Shown one piece after another: positions 16,445 to 25,113 of a stretch of 64,000 nt of DNA. Every line of letters begins with the position of its first letter. Position 1 is the first letter of the stretch. Below the pieces are notes generated by a model. The model saw only the letters and a list, made by a program, of their open reading frames with translations, was not told where the DNA came from and did no database searches. Origin of the DNA: Methylobacterium sp. E-066 (lineage in GTDB: Bacteria > Pseudomonadota > Alphaproteobacteria > Rhizobiales > Beijerinckiaceae); the NCBI RefSeq assembly GCF_022829635.1, contig NZ_JAKSYO010000102.1, forward strand, positions 1 through 64,000. Reading direction: 5' to 3'. Both the position numbers and the translations under genes were made by a program.

Positions 16445-17964
16445 GCTTCCACCGCTCGCGACAGGTTCGGCCGGGCCGCCCGGAACCCGCTCGGCCGCCT
16501 GGCCGCGAGGCGGGCGCCGAGACCGAGGAGGATGGCGACCGCGAGCATCGCCGCGTCGAAGCCGAGGTACCGCGCCTGGCCCACGGCGAGGGCATCGACC
16601 ACCGGGATCGCCAGGAAGCCGAAAGACGCGATTCCGAGCGCCACCGGCCAGGCCTTGGCCTTCGGGTAGAAGGCCGCCGCCAGGGCTGACAGGATCCAGG
16701 CCGCGAAGAAGCCGCGCACCTCCCAATCTGCCCGCCCGGCAAATTCGAGCGGCAGCAGGCGGTTGGCCAGGAAATAGGCGGCCAGCCCGGTGGGCAGCCC
16801 GGCGATGGTGCCGAGGTTCAGCACGCGGACGAAGCGTAGGCCGAACCCGGCCGGATCCGCGCCCTTCGGCGCCCGCGCGACGGTCCAGAGCACAAGGCCG
16901 GAGGCGATGGTCGCGGCGCCCATGAGCCCGCAAAGGAAGAATACGATCCGCAGGGGCGCGGCGGCGAAATGCGCCTCGTGCAGGCCGATCATCACGGCGC
17001 CGGTGCGGGTCGCCGCGCCGACATCGCCGGTGCGGGACAGTTCGGCGCCGGTATCGCCCGCGTAGACGATCTGCGGATGCAGATGCGCGAGGCCGGGGGG
17101 CTCCTCGAAGAACGCCGTGACGCTCGACGCCGCATCGCCCGGCATCGTCACCAACATGGCCTCGGGCGCCTCGCCATGGGACGCGGTGGCTCGGGCAACA
17201 ATCTCGCCCAACGGCATCAGGGTGCCGGGCTGGCCCGCGGGCTTGCGCGTCGCCGCCATGATCCCGGCTTCGTCGTAATAGGCCAGGATATCGTGCTGAT
17301 AGGCGGCCTTCACGCCCCAGGGCATCAGCATCGGCCCCAGCTCGATCAGTCCGGTATAGACGATCATCAGGTGGAACGGCAGCGCCAGCACGCCGACGAC
17401 GTTATGGGCATCGAGCCAGCCGCGCTGCGCCGACCTGTCCCGGCGGAAGGTGAAGAAGTCGGCGAAGATGCGCCGGTGGGTGACGATGCCGCTAATCAGG
17501 GAGATCAGCAGGATCATGGCGCAGATGCCGACGATCCAGCGGCCCCAGACCGGCGGCAGGCTCAGCTCGAAATGGAAGCGGTAGAGGAAATCGCCGCCCT
17601 TGGTGTCGCGCGCCTGCGACGCCTCACCGGTAGCGGGATCGAGGAGCGCATGGTGATACGGCCCGTCCGGGTTGTTCCACCAATAGACCTCGACCGCGGG
17701 GTTCTCCGCCGTCGGAGGCCGGATGGACCAGCCGAAGGCATCCGGCATCTGCCGTCCCAGATAGGCGGCGGCGCGGTTGGTCGCGGCGACCGGATCGACT
17801 GCCGGCGCGCTCAGTTCGGGCCGCATCCAGTGCGAGATCTCGGTGCGATAGTAGCTCGCCGTCCCAGTCACGAAGATCGCGAACAGCACCCAGCCGACCA
17901 CGAGGCCCGACCAGGTGTGCAGCCACGCCATCGACTGCCGGACGTTTTTTGTCGGCGCGCTCAC
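16441..17964 (-). CDS. PepSY-associated transmembrane protein (iron-uptake reductase-like)
   Basis: The 507-residue protein has an N-terminal membrane helix in a family-typical start (MAWLHTWSGLVVGWVLFAIF) and a PepSY-containing periplasmic loop. Further helices occur around residues 145-165 and 195-220 and in the C-terminal third. Conserved His residues in LHTW, HNVVG and LHEAHFA suit heme binding, as in PepSY-TM ferric-siderophore reductases such as FoxB/PiuB. The GTG at 17964 overlaps DUF3649 by four bases. No TonB receptor is in the window, so substrate is unknown. Confidence 0.85.
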   Translation of the reverse strand: MSAPTKNVRQSMAWLHTWSGLVVGWVLFAIFVTGTASYYRTEISHWMRPELSAPAVDPVAATNRAAAYLGRQMPDAFGWSIRPPTAENPAVEVYWWNNPDGPYHHALLDPATGEASQARDTKGGDFLYRFHFELSLPPVWGRWIVGICAMILLISLISGIVTHRRIFADFFTFRRDRSAQRGWLDAHNVVGVLALPFHLMIVYTGLIELGPMLMPWGVKAAYQHDILAYYDEAGIMAATRKPAGQPGTLMPLGEIVARATASHGEAPEAMLVTMPGDAASSVTAFFEEPPGLAHLHPQIVYAGDTGAELSRTGDVGAATRTGAVMIGLHEAHFAAAPLRIVFFLCGLMGAATIASGLVLWTVARAPKGADPAGFGLRFVRVLNLGTIAGLPTGLAAYFLANRLLPLEFAGRADWEVRGFFAAWILSALAAAFYPKAKAWPVALGIASFGFLAIPVVDALAVGQARYLGFDAAMLAVAILLGLGARLAARRPSGFRAARPNLSRAVEA

Positions 17965-18272
17965 GGGACCACCGCCGGGGAAAACGCACCGGCGAGCCAC
18001 AGGCCCGCCGCCAGCAGCGCCGCAATCAGCCCGAGGACAAGAGCCGCGCGCCCCAGAGTCCGGGCGGAAAAGACCCAGACCACCGCCCCGGCCATGATCG
18101 CGAAGCTCGCCAGGGTCCCGGCGGAGACCGCCTCGGAGCGCGGCATCGGCAGGGCGAGCGCCAGGAGCATCGCCGACAAAGCCGCAACGCCATAGCCGCC
18201 GAACGCTGCCAGCACGACGCGTCCGGCCACGGCCAGACGGTAGGTGAATCCCGGCAGGGGGCGGACGCTCAT
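17961..18272 (-). CDS. DUF3649 membrane protein
   Basis: This 103-residue protein has three hydrophobic helices and an RLAVAGRVVLAAFGGYGVAAL start typical of DUF3649, usually annotated as an iron uptake protein. It is the first gene of the DUF3649-PepSY-DUF3325 operon and overlaps the next start by GTGA. ATG at 18272 is used; the frame is open upstream, but the extra residues are arginine-rich shadow. Confidence 0.75.
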   Translation of the reverse strand: MSVRPLPGFTYRLAVAGRVVLAAFGGYGVAALSAMLLALALPMPRSEAVSAGTLASFAIMAGAVVWVFSARTLGRAALVLGLIAALLAAGLWLAGAFSPAVVP

Positions 18273-18674
18273 CGCGTTGTCTCCCGGTTTTGTGATCTCA
18301 TGAGGCGGCCTAGCAGCGGCCGACCGGGACTCGCAACGGCTATGTTCCGGAACGATTCCAGTGTGCCGAGAGCCGCTTAAGAGACGGACGGACCGAGCGA
18401 CACATATTGCTGCGCGCTTCTCCAACTCTCCACCTCATCCTGAGGCGGCGACCCGGAGCGGCGCCCTCGAAGGAGGGCTCCAGAGATCGCGGAGCTGTCT
18501 GGAGGGCTCCTTCGAGGCCCATCGATCTCCGATCGCTAGGCACCTCAGGATGAGGTCATGGGTGGGATGAGGCTCGTCCTTGGCGCAGTCGATTCTGCTT
18601 CCGGGCGTCGTCGTGCTGCCGTGCCCTACACTGTCCGGTGCGAGCGGGCCGATCCGCCGCCGAAGCTCCGAGGG
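18273..18674. other. 402-bp non-coding region with REP1 copy 3
   Basis: The region upstream of the DUF3649 operon holds a REP1 copy at 18433-18555 and no credible gene. The stretch 18273-18430 should carry the operon promoter, but I see no convincing Fur or Irr box by eye. Confidence 0.4.
18433..18555. repeat. REP1 palindromic repeat, copy 3
   Basis: The outer arms CCTCATCCTGAGG and CACCTCAGGATGAGG, and the inner arms CCCTCGAAGGAGGGCTCCAG and CTGGAGGGCTCCTTCGAGG, are as in the other copies. The loop between the arms differs from copy to copy. Confidence 0.88.
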
Positions 18675-18938
18675 TTAGCGCCCAGCCGCAGGAGAGCCTC
18701 GGCTTGACCGCTGCAATCCGACGGCGGCGTCGCGCGCGCTCGGGGGCAGATCGGGGCCGGGGCCGGGTCGACCGGGTCCGGCGCCCAGGTCTGTGGCGGG
18801 GATCCCGACCGACCGGTCACGCTCTTTGCCCAAAGCATAACCGGCGTTGACGCCAGCGTAGAAGCCGCTGAAATCCTCGGCTCGCACCGGGGCGCTCGCG
18901 AGGGCGAGCAGGATGATCGGTCTCAGCAGGCGGCGCAT
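18675..18938 (-). CDS. short secreted protein, outer-membrane-barrel-like N-terminus
   Basis: The 87-residue product has a signal peptide (MRRLLRPIILLALASAPVRA) and then EDFSGFYAGVNAGYALGKE, the typical first strand of small alphaproteobacterial outer-membrane beta barrels. The barrel stops there: residues after about 45 are proline- and glycine-rich with no strand pattern. It may be a decayed barrel gene or a genuine short periplasmic protein. It lies downstream of the cold-shock gene on the same strand, behind a hairpin. Confidence 0.5.
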   Translation of the reverse strand: MRRLLRPIILLALASAPVRAEDFSGFYAGVNAGYALGKERDRSVGIPATDLGAGPGRPGPGPDLPPSARDAAVGLQRSSRGSPAAGR

Positions 18939-18956
18939 GGGGGTCCCGAAACGCGA

Positions 18957-18988
18957 AAGGCGGCGACCCCGCGTGGGATCACCGCCTT
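18957..18988 (-). terminator. hairpin after the cold-shock gene
   Basis: AAGGCGG and CCGCCTT (18957-18963 with 18982-18988) close an inner GACCC/GGGATC stem. It lies 46 bases past the stop of the minus-strand cold-shock gene and just before the next start. The T tail is short, so efficiency is uncertain. Confidence 0.5.
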
Positions 18989-19033
18989 CCAGCATTCTCA
19001 CGGATCGCGGCAGCAAGACGGCCGCGGGACCGA

Positions 19034-19840
19034 TCAATCTTCGACGTTGATGCTCGAAGCCTCGCGGCCCTTCTGGCCCTCGACGACGCCGAGGGTGACC
19101 TGCTGGCCTTCGGCCAGCGATTCCAGACCGGCACGGGACAGAGCCGAGCGGTGGACGAACACGTCCTTGCCGCCGTCATTGACCGAGACGAAGCCGAAGC
19201 CCTTGGCCGGGTCGTACCACTTCACGGTGCCGCTCATCTCGACCGAGGGGCCGGACGACGCAGCCCGGCCACCACCGCCGAAGCCGCCACCGGCACCGCC
19301 GCCGTAGCCACCACCACCGCCGGCGCCATAGCTACCGCCGCCGCCACCGCCGAAACGGTCACCGCCGAAGCCGCCGGTGCGCGGGCGCAGCTCACGCCGG
19401 GGCGCGGGCGCCTCGGCCGTGGACGTATCGACGCTGGTGACGCTCGTGACCTGCGGGCCCTTCTGACCCTGCGCCGTGGTAACCGTCAGCCGGGTACCCG
19501 GCTGCAGGTCAGCGTGGCCGGCAGCCTCGACGGCGCGGATGTGGAGGAAGGCATCGCCCGAGCCGTCGCCGAGTTCGACGAAGCCGAAGCCCTTCTCCTT
19601 GTTGAACCACTTGACCGTCGCATCGCGCTCCGGCCCGGTTGCCACCGGCGCAGCGCCCGGACCGCCGCGGGGCGGGCCGCGATCGAAACCGCCACCCCCG
19701 AAACCGCCGCCGCCGCCACCGCCACCGAAACCACCACCGCCGTATCCGCCGCTGGGGGGAGCCTGATCAGGCCATCTCGGCTCGCCAGCCTCGTCGAAGC
19801 CGCGCTTCTGCGGCCCCCTGAAATCACGACCACGTCCCAT
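19034..19840 (-). CDS. double cold-shock-domain protein with glycine-rich linkers
   Basis: This 268-residue protein has two cold-shock domains. The first (about 72-138) has TVKWFNKEKGFGFVELGDGSGDAFLH and the second (about 203-268) has GTVKWYDPAKGFGFVSVNDGGKDVFVH. Both keep RNP1 (KGFGFV) and RNP2 (VFVH or AFLH). The N-terminal 70 residues and the linker (about 150-200) are rich in GGG/GGGF/GYGG. CSDs bind single-stranded RNA or DNA; the low-complexity linkers could allow clustering. Double-CSD proteins are common in Rhizobiales, but this long glycine content is notable. Confidence 0.92.
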   Translation of the reverse strand: MGRGRDFRGPQKRGFDEAGEPRWPDQAPPSGGYGGGGFGGGGGGGGFGGGGFDRGPPRGGPGAAPVATGPERDATVKWFNKEKGFGFVELGDGSGDAFLHIRAVEAAGHADLQPGTRLTVTTAQGQKGPQVTSVTSVDTSTAEAPAPRRELRPRTGGFGGDRFGGGGGGSYGAGGGGGYGGGAGGGFGGGGRAASSGPSVEMSGTVKWYDPAKGFGFVSVNDGGKDVFVHRSALSRAGLESLAEGQQVTLGVVEGQKGREASSINVED

Positions 19841-20152
19841 CGAAAGCTCGCAAAAACCGTCCGCCGCCCTGGTCTCGAATACCGCGTGCGCGCCATCCCA
19901 GACAGCCCACGCCCCGCACTATCATTACCCCCGGTCGCGGTAACCAAGAATAACGCCCCAGTCCTGACGCAATCGGGCCTTGACCGCAAGGACCTTCTTG
20001 GCCAAGACGCGCCGGTTTCGTTACTTTCTTGCGGCAAACAACGCAGATCACGGTGCTGGTGATCAGGGCGTTCGCCTTGTGGGCAAGGGCGTTAGCGAAA
20101 CGCAAAGGCTGTTCGGCTAGACTCGCGTCGCGCCCCGCAACGGCACCCGGCC
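19841..20152. promoter_or_regulatory. divergent promoter region, cold-shock gene and receiver gene
   Basis: The region contains 312 bases of non-coding sequence between two outward-facing genes. It is less GC-rich in places (near 19920-20045) and probably includes the long untranslated leader usual for cold-shock mRNAs. No defined box is certain. Confidence 0.35.
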
Positions 20153-20626
20153 ATGATCGCGACCCCGACTTTCCCCGATCTTTCGGCCCTCGTGGTCGAC
20201 GAGAGCCTCTATATCCGGCGAATCGTGCGCGACATGCTCATGCGCGTCGGCATCAAGCGCGTGCTGGAAGCACCGGACGGTGCCGAGGCCCTGGGGGTAC
20301 TAGCCGAGAGCAAGCCGGATATCAGTATTATCGACTGGGATCTGTCGATCCTGTCGGGAGAAGAGTTCATCCGGCTCGCCCGCACGCCGTCGACCTCGCC
20401 CTGCCCGACCATCCCGATCATCCTGATGCTCGCCCAGCCGCGCCGGAACGTGGTCGACCGGGCGGTGGCGCTCGGCGTCAACGAGATCATCGCCAAGCCG
20501 TTCTCGCCCAAGACTCTGTGGTCGCGCCTCGACGAGGTGATCAACCGGCCCCGCCCCTATTCGCAGGTGAAGAGCCTGCTGCGGCCGATCCCGCGCCGGG
20601 CGAGCGCCATGAAGGCCGTCGCTTGA
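20153..20626 (+). CDS. CheY-like response regulator receiver protein
   Basis: The 157-residue single receiver domain starts with LSALVVDESLYIRRIVRDML. Expected acidic residues are D16 and E17, the phospho-acceptor is D61 in ISIIDWDLS, and the conserved Lys is in IIAKPFS (K115). The usual Thr/Ser switch position reads hydrophobic (LMLAQP). A 35-residue basic tail (KSLLRPIPRRASAMK) follows. No output domain or kinase is nearby, so it is probably a stand-alone receiver of a motility, stress or cell-cycle pathway. Confidence 0.85.
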   Translation: MIATPTFPDLSALVVDESLYIRRIVRDMLMRVGIKRVLEAPDGAEALGVLAESKPDISIIDWDLSILSGEEFIRLARTPSTSPCPTIPIILMLAQPRRNVVDRAVALGVNEIIAKPFSPKTLWSRLDEVINRPRPYSQVKSLLRPIPRRASAMKAVA

Positions 20627-20699
20627 AGGCCTCCGCCTGAGTACGGTCTCGATCCGACGTTGCAGTTCCCGACCGACCCTGTAGGGTCTCTCGTCAAGA

Positions 20700-21833
20700 A
20701 TGGCCGAGCGCAACGCTCCCGGCCGACCCGAAGGACCGACGGCCGCGCCGATGAGGGACGAGACCGCTGCGGCCGCGCCGTCCCGCATTTCGCCCGGCGC
20801 TGCGCCGCTCCAGCCGACGGCCCCGCTGCCGGGCCGTGACCGTCGTCGCGTCGCCTATGCGGCGCTGGACCTCGGGACCAACAATTGCCGCCTGCTGATC
20901 GCCGAGCCGACCTTCAGCGGCTTCCGGGTGATCGACGCCTTCTCCCGTATCGTCCGCCTGGGCGAGGGACTCGGCACCTCCGACCGTCTCAACGACGCCG
21001 CGATCGAGCGGACCGTCGAGGCCCTGCGCATCTGCCGGACCAAGATGCAGGCCCGGGGGGTCCGCCGGGCCAAGGTGATCGCCACGGAGGCCTGCCGCCT
21101 CGCGGTCAACGGCGCCGCCTTCGTCGAGCGCGTCCGGCGCGGCGTCGGCCTCGACCTGGAGATCGTCGACCGACAGACCGAGGCGTATCTCGCGGTGACC
21201 GGCTGCGCGGCGCTGGCCGACCCGGACGCCGAATCCGTGGTGATCTTCGACATCGGCGGCGGTTCCACCGAGATCGCCTGGCTCGACGGCGAAGCCGCCA
21301 ACCCGTCCACGGACCCGACCCTGCGAATCCGCGCCTGGGATTCCCTGCCGGTGGGCGTCGTGACCCTGGCCGAGCGTCACGGCGGCGCCGAGGTCACCCG
21401 GCGGATGTTCGAGGGCATGGTCGAGGAGGTGGCGGAAAAACTGTCCGCCTTCGCGATCCGTGCGGCGGCCGCCGCCACCGCCCCGCATTTCCACCTGCTC
21501 GGCACCTCCGGCACGGTGACGACGATCGCCGCCATGCATCTGCGCTTGGCGCGCTATGAGCGGCGGCGGGTCGACGGCCTGTGGATGAGCGACCACGAGG
21601 TCTCGACCGCCATCGACGATCTGCTCGACACCCGGCTGGAGCAGCGGGCCGACAATCCCTGCATCGGACGCGACCGGGCGGATCTGGTACTGGCGGGCTG
21701 TGCGATCCTGGAGGCGATCCGGCGGGCGTTCCCGTCCGAGCGCCTGCGCATCGCCGACAGGGGCCTGCGCGAAGGGTTGTTGATGAACATGATGCGAGAA
21801 GACGGCGTCTGGAACCGGAAAGCGGTTCGATGA
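20700..21833 (+). CDS. Ppx/GppA-family exopolyphosphatase
   Basis: A 377-residue ASKHA-fold protein with [14 protein letters not shown] (phosphate 1 loop), the catalytic Glu region [19 protein letters not shown] (phosphate 2) and [10 protein letters not shown] (adenosine side). The first 45 residues are a disordered Pro/Ala-rich extension. It hydrolyses polyphosphate or pppGpp. Its stop overlaps the rlmE start (ATGA), and the ppx-rlmE pairing is common in Rhizobiales. The start is uncertain because of the disordered N-terminus. Confidence 0.9.
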   Translation: MAERNAPGRPEGPTAAPMRDETAAAAPSRISPGAAPLQPTAPLPGRDRRRVAYAALDLGTNNCRLLIAEPTFSGFRVIDAFSRIVRLGEGLGTSDRLNDAAIERTVEALRICRTKMQARGVRRAKVIATEACRLAVNGAAFVERVRRGVGLDLEIVDRQTEAYLAVTGCAALADPDAESVVIFDIGGGSTEIAWLDGEAANPSTDPTLRIRAWDSLPVGVVTLAERHGGAEVTRRMFEGMVEEVAEKLSAFAIRAAAAATAPHFHLLGTSGTVTTIAAMHLRLARYERRRVDGLWMSDHEVSTAIDDLLDTRLEQRADNPCIGRDRADLVLAGCAILEAIRRAFPSERLRIADRGLREGLLMNMMREDGVWNRKAVR

Positions 21834-22555
21834 GCGACCGGCGCGGCGGCGCAGGCTCCACCGGGGGCGTGCGCGGCGACCTGAAGCAGCGGGTGAAGAC
21901 AGGCCGCGGCCGGACGCTGTCGCAGAAGCGCTGGCTGGAGCGGCAGCTCAACGATCCCTACGTCGCCCGGGCCAAGCGCGAGGGCTATCGTTCACGCGCA
22001 GCCTACAAGCTTATCGAGATCGATGAGCGCTACAAGCTGCTCAAGCCCGGCCAACGGGTGGTCGATCTCGGGGCGGCGCCCGGCGGCTGGTCGCAGGTCG
22101 CGGCGCGGATCGTCGGGGCCACGGGGCGCGTCGTCGGCATCGACCTCCTGGAGATCGAGCCGATGCCGGGGGTCGAGTTCATTACCCTCGACTTCTTGGA
22201 TCCCGAGGCGCCGGCCCAGCTCACCGCGCTGCTCGGCGGGCCGGCCGACATCGTCCTGTCCGACATGGCCGCCAACGCCACCGGCCACAAGAAGACCGAC
22301 CATTTGCGGATCATCGGGCTCGCCGAGACCGCGGCCGAGTTCGCCCGCGAGATCTTAGGACCGGGCGGCGCCTATCTGGCCAAGGTGCTGCAGGGCGGCA
22401 CCGAGAACGCTCTGCTGGCCGATCTGAAGCGTGACTTCACGGCGGTGCGCCACGTGAAGCCGGCGGCAAGCCGGTCCGATTCGAGCGAGCTCTACGTGCT
22501 GGCCACCGGCTATCGCAGCGCGTCGGCCCGAGCCGCGGCCGCGGACGAGGCCTAA
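21830..22555 (+). CDS. rlmE: 23S rRNA (uridine-2'-O-)-methyltransferase RlmE (FtsJ/RrmJ)
   Basis: This 241-residue protein has an N-terminal basic segment, then [16 protein letters not shown], the SAM loop [16 protein letters not shown], the acidic [27 protein letters not shown] and a catalytic Lys in YLAKVLQGG. It methylates U2552 of 23S rRNA in the assembling 50S subunit. Length and K-D-K-E tetrad fit RrmJ. The ATG overlaps the ppx stop by four bases. Confidence 0.96.
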   Translation: MSDRRGGAGSTGGVRGDLKQRVKTGRGRTLSQKRWLERQLNDPYVARAKREGYRSRAAYKLIEIDERYKLLKPGQRVVDLGAAPGGWSQVAARIVGATGRVVGIDLLEIEPMPGVEFITLDFLDPEAPAQLTALLGGPADIVLSDMAANATGHKKTDHLRIIGLAETAAEFAREILGPGGAYLAKVLQGGTENALLADLKRDFTAVRHVKPAASRSDSSELYVLATGYRSASARAAAADEA

Positions 22556-22572
22556 GCCTAAGGTCTCCCCCA

Positions 22573-23328
22573 ATGCTGGTGGAGTGGGTGCTGTCGCTGG
22601 TCAATCCCGCGCCGTTGCGCCTGCGCCGGCTCGGCTATGTCCGCCAGAGCGGCCTGCTCCACGCCCGGTCGCGCCGCTGCCGGGCGGCCTGGGCGCCGCA
22701 CCTCACCCGGGCGCGCGGCGTGATCATCGGCGCCGCCGAGGCGACGGTGCGGCGGAGTTCGGCTGTGGTCCTCGGCTCCGGGCTCCTCGACGACGTGCCG
22801 CTCGATGCGCTCGCAGATCTGTTCAATCGGGTGATCCTGGTCGACGCCGTCCATCCGTGGCCGGCGCGGCTCGCCGCACGGCGACACCGCAACGTCGCCC
22901 TCGTGACTGCCGAGATCAGCGCCGGGCTGACCGATCCCGGCCTCTCGGAGATCTGCACGGCTGCCGACCTGATCGTGTCGGCCAACCTCCTGTCGCAACT
23001 TCCGATCGTGCCGATCGAGGCTTACGAGGCGCGGGGTCGCGAGGCGCCGCCTGAGCTCGGCACGCAGCTCATCGAGACTCATCTGGCGGCCCTGGACCGG
23101 CTCGCGGCCGGGACCGGGCGGGTTTGCCTGATTACCGATACGGTTCAGCGCGAGGAAGACCAAACCGGGAGGGTGACGAACAGCCTCGACCTGATGTTCG
23201 GCGTGACCTTGCCCCAGCCGGCCGAGGCCTGGGATTGGGAGATCGCGCCCTTCGGCGAGATCGGCCGGCGCCACAGGCTGATCCACCGGGTCCACGCCTA
23301 TCCGGACTGGCGGGCCGCCCGGGCCTGA
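22573..23328 (+). CDS. uncharacterised Rossmann-like (methyltransferase-fold?) protein
   Basis: The 251-residue product has no family I can name. A basic N-terminal third (LRLRRLGYVRQSGLLHARSRR) precedes a nucleotide-fold-like core: SAVVLGSGLLDDVPL, then RVILVDAVHPWPARLAARR, NVALVTAEIS and LIVSANLLSQLP. That series of beta-strand/loop/helix units resembles a degenerate SAM-binding fold lacking GxGxG. It starts 17 bases after rlmE and is probably cotranscribed. A role in RNA or lipid modification would be a guess. Confidence 0.7.
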   Translation: MLVEWVLSLVNPAPLRLRRLGYVRQSGLLHARSRRCRAAWAPHLTRARGVIIGAAEATVRRSSAVVLGSGLLDDVPLDALADLFNRVILVDAVHPWPARLAARRHRNVALVTAEISAGLTDPGLSEICTAADLIVSANLLSQLPIVPIEAYEARGREAPPELGTQLIETHLAALDRLAAGTGRVCLITDTVQREEDQTGRVTNSLDLMFGVTLPQPAEAWDWEIAPFGEIGRRHRLIHRVHAYPDWRAARA

Positions 23329-23356
23329 TGTCATTTTTTCGGGTTGCGGGCCCGCA

Positions 23357-23449
23357 CCGTCATTGCGAGCGTAGCGAAGCAACCCAGTCAGGCGCTACGT
23401 CTTGAGATCGCGCGCTGCCCTGGGTGCTTCGCTGCGCTCGCAATGACGG
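23357..23449. repeat. REP2 palindromic repeat, copy 1
   Basis: CCGTCATTGCGAGCGTAGCG at the left and CGCTGCGCTCGCAATGACGG at the right form a near-perfect inverted pair. AGCAACCCAG and CCTGGGTGCTTC continue the stem with one missing T. Other copies are at 43884 and 60927. Confidence 0.87.
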
Positions 23450-23473
23450 CGAGCGGTGCGTTCAACCCCAAGA

Positions 23474-23505
23474 AAAAGCCGCCCCGGATTTCCGGGACGG
23501 CTTTT
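23474..23505. terminator. bidirectional terminator between convergent genes
   Basis: AAAAGCCGCCCCGG-ATTT-CCGGGACGGCTTTT gives a long stem with T tracts on both sides. It serves the plus-strand Rossmann-like gene and the minus-strand DUF4167 gene that converge here. Confidence 0.87.
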
Positions 23506-23532
23506 GTCGTTTCACGATACCGGAGAACCGCC

Positions 23533-24717
23533 TTACTCGGTCGGTGCGTCCTCGGTCGGTGCGCGGGCCTCGCCCTCCTCCGGGGCGATCCCTTCGAAGC
23601 GCGGCCGGCGACGGCGGCGCGGCTTCACGGGCGCGTCCTCGGCGGCAGCCTCGGGCGCCGGTGCGGATGGCTGCTCGACCGGGGTTGTCGCCGCCACAGG
23701 GCGGGGCGGCGTCATCAGGAAGGCCGGCAGGCTCGCCGGATCCTCGGCGGTGACCGGGGCTGCGACCGGTTCCCGGCGGCGCTCGCGACGGGGCGCGGGC
23801 TCGGCCTGCCGCGGCGTCTCGGTGCGGGTGACAGCCTCGCCCCGCGGCTCGCTGCGACGCGGCTGACGCTCGTCGGAGCGGCTGTCCTGCCGGGTATCTT
23901 GGCGTGGTTCTTGGCGCGCGTCCGGCCGGTTTTCCGGCTGCCGCCCCTCAGGCCGCGATGTCTCGGAGCGCCCGGACTCGTAGCGGTTCTGATCGCCACG
24001 GGTATCCTGACGGTTCTCCTGGCGATCCTGCCGGTAATCCTGGCGGTTGTAATCCTGACGACCGTCCTGCCGGTTCTCTTGGCGATTCTCTTGGCGGTTG
24101 TCCTGCCGATTTTCCTGGCGATCCTGCCGGTAGTCGGGACGCTGGTAGTCCTGACGCGGGGCATCCTGGCGCTGGTAATCCTGCCGGGGCTGGTCCTGGC
24201 GCCGGTAATCCTGCCGGCCGTTATTGTCGAAGCGGCGCTGGTCCCGGTTCTGGTTCTGGAACCTGTCGCGGCCCTGCTGCTGACGGCCGTCCTGCTGGTT
24301 CAGGTCCTGGCGCATCTCGTAGGGCTGGGGCTGCTGGCCGGGATCGCCGTCGTCGTAGCCGTTATAGGCGTGGCCGTTCTGGCCCGAGCCGTTGCCCTGA
24401 CCCTCGTCGTCCCCCTCGTCCATGTCGTCCTCGTAGGAACGACTGGCATAGCCGCCGGTATTGGCCGGGCGGGTCTGCTCTTGGGCGCCGGAGACGATCC
24501 GGAAGTAGTGTTCGCCGTGCTGAAAATAGTTTTCCGCTGCAACGGGGTCGCCGGCCGCCTGCGCGTCGCGGGCGAGTTGGGCATACTTGTCGGCGATATG
24601 CTGCGCGGTGCCACGGATTTTGACGTCGGGGCCGTTGGATTCGTACGAGCGCGTCAGCGGGTTCGGACCTTTCGGCCGGTTACGGCCGCGCATCCGTCGA
24701 TTCTGATTTGGTCTCAT
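23533..24717 (-). CDS. DUF4167-domain protein with long R/Q/D/N low-complexity region
   Basis: A 394-residue protein: DUF4167 at the N-terminus (about 1-80, RGRNRPKGPNPLTRSYESNGPDVKIRGTAQHI, then AENYFQHGEHYFRI), followed by a low-complexity stretch (about 85-280) built from DYRQDRQENRQDN-type repeats, and a basic/proline C-terminus (RRRRRPRFEG). The N-domain with its many basic residues may bind RNA. The family is a Rhizobiales hallmark near prfA/prmC, as here. The repeated codons make length variation between strains likely. Confidence 0.85.
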   Translation of the reverse strand: MRPNQNRRMRGRNRPKGPNPLTRSYESNGPDVKIRGTAQHIADKYAQLARDAQAAGDPVAAENYFQHGEHYFRIVSGAQEQTRPANTGGYASRSYEDDMDEGDDEGQGNGSGQNGHAYNGYDDGDPGQQPQPYEMRQDLNQQDGRQQQGRDRFQNQNRDQRRFDNNGRQDYRRQDQPRQDYQRQDAPRQDYQRPDYRQDRQENRQDNRQENRQENRQDGRQDYNRQDYRQDRQENRQDTRGDQNRYESGRSETSRPEGRQPENRPDARQEPRQDTRQDSRSDERQPRRSEPRGEAVTRTETPRQAEPAPRRERRREPVAAPVTAEDPASLPAFLMTPPRPVAATTPVEQPSAPAPEAAAEDAPVKPRRRRRPRFEGIAPEEGEARAPTEDAPTE

Positions 24718-25113
24718 TGGTCTTCAGTGACCCTCGTTCACGCAAACGACAGTTCTTCGGGGCGTCCGGCGTCGATCATCAGACGCGCTCCGGCCAAATG
24801 CACCCGGTGAAGCCGCGCGTTCGACCGCTCCGCGGTCCGCGCGTCTGCCTGACCATCCCTCGCACCGCGCGTCCGGGCCAGACGCCAGAAACCAGTCGAT
24901 TGTCAGGTTCGAGTGCTGTCGAACCGCCACGCATTCACACGCGCGTTCCAGTTCAACGGTACGGGGGATCAGCGAACCAACCGGCGACCAGAGATCATCG
25001 CCGACCTTATAGGAGTCCGTCTTAACGAACCGTTCGCGATCTTCAAGCGGACTCTAGCGTTCCCAACGAGATGCAACAAGCATTTTCTCGACGCATCGAT
25101 CGTCGGTCCCAAG
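24718..25113. other. 396-bp non-coding region between prmC and DUF4167
   Basis: No credible protein or RNA could be identified. It must hold the DUF4167 promoter (minus strand) and the end of the prmC transcript. Composition is somewhat lower in GC near 25000-25110. Confidence 0.4.

Noticed and set aside
23344..24810. A 488-codon plus-strand frame with many hydrophobic stretches (VLLAILPVILAVV)
   Set aside because: It is the complement of the repeated R/Q/D codons of DUF4167, so apparent membrane helices are an artefact.
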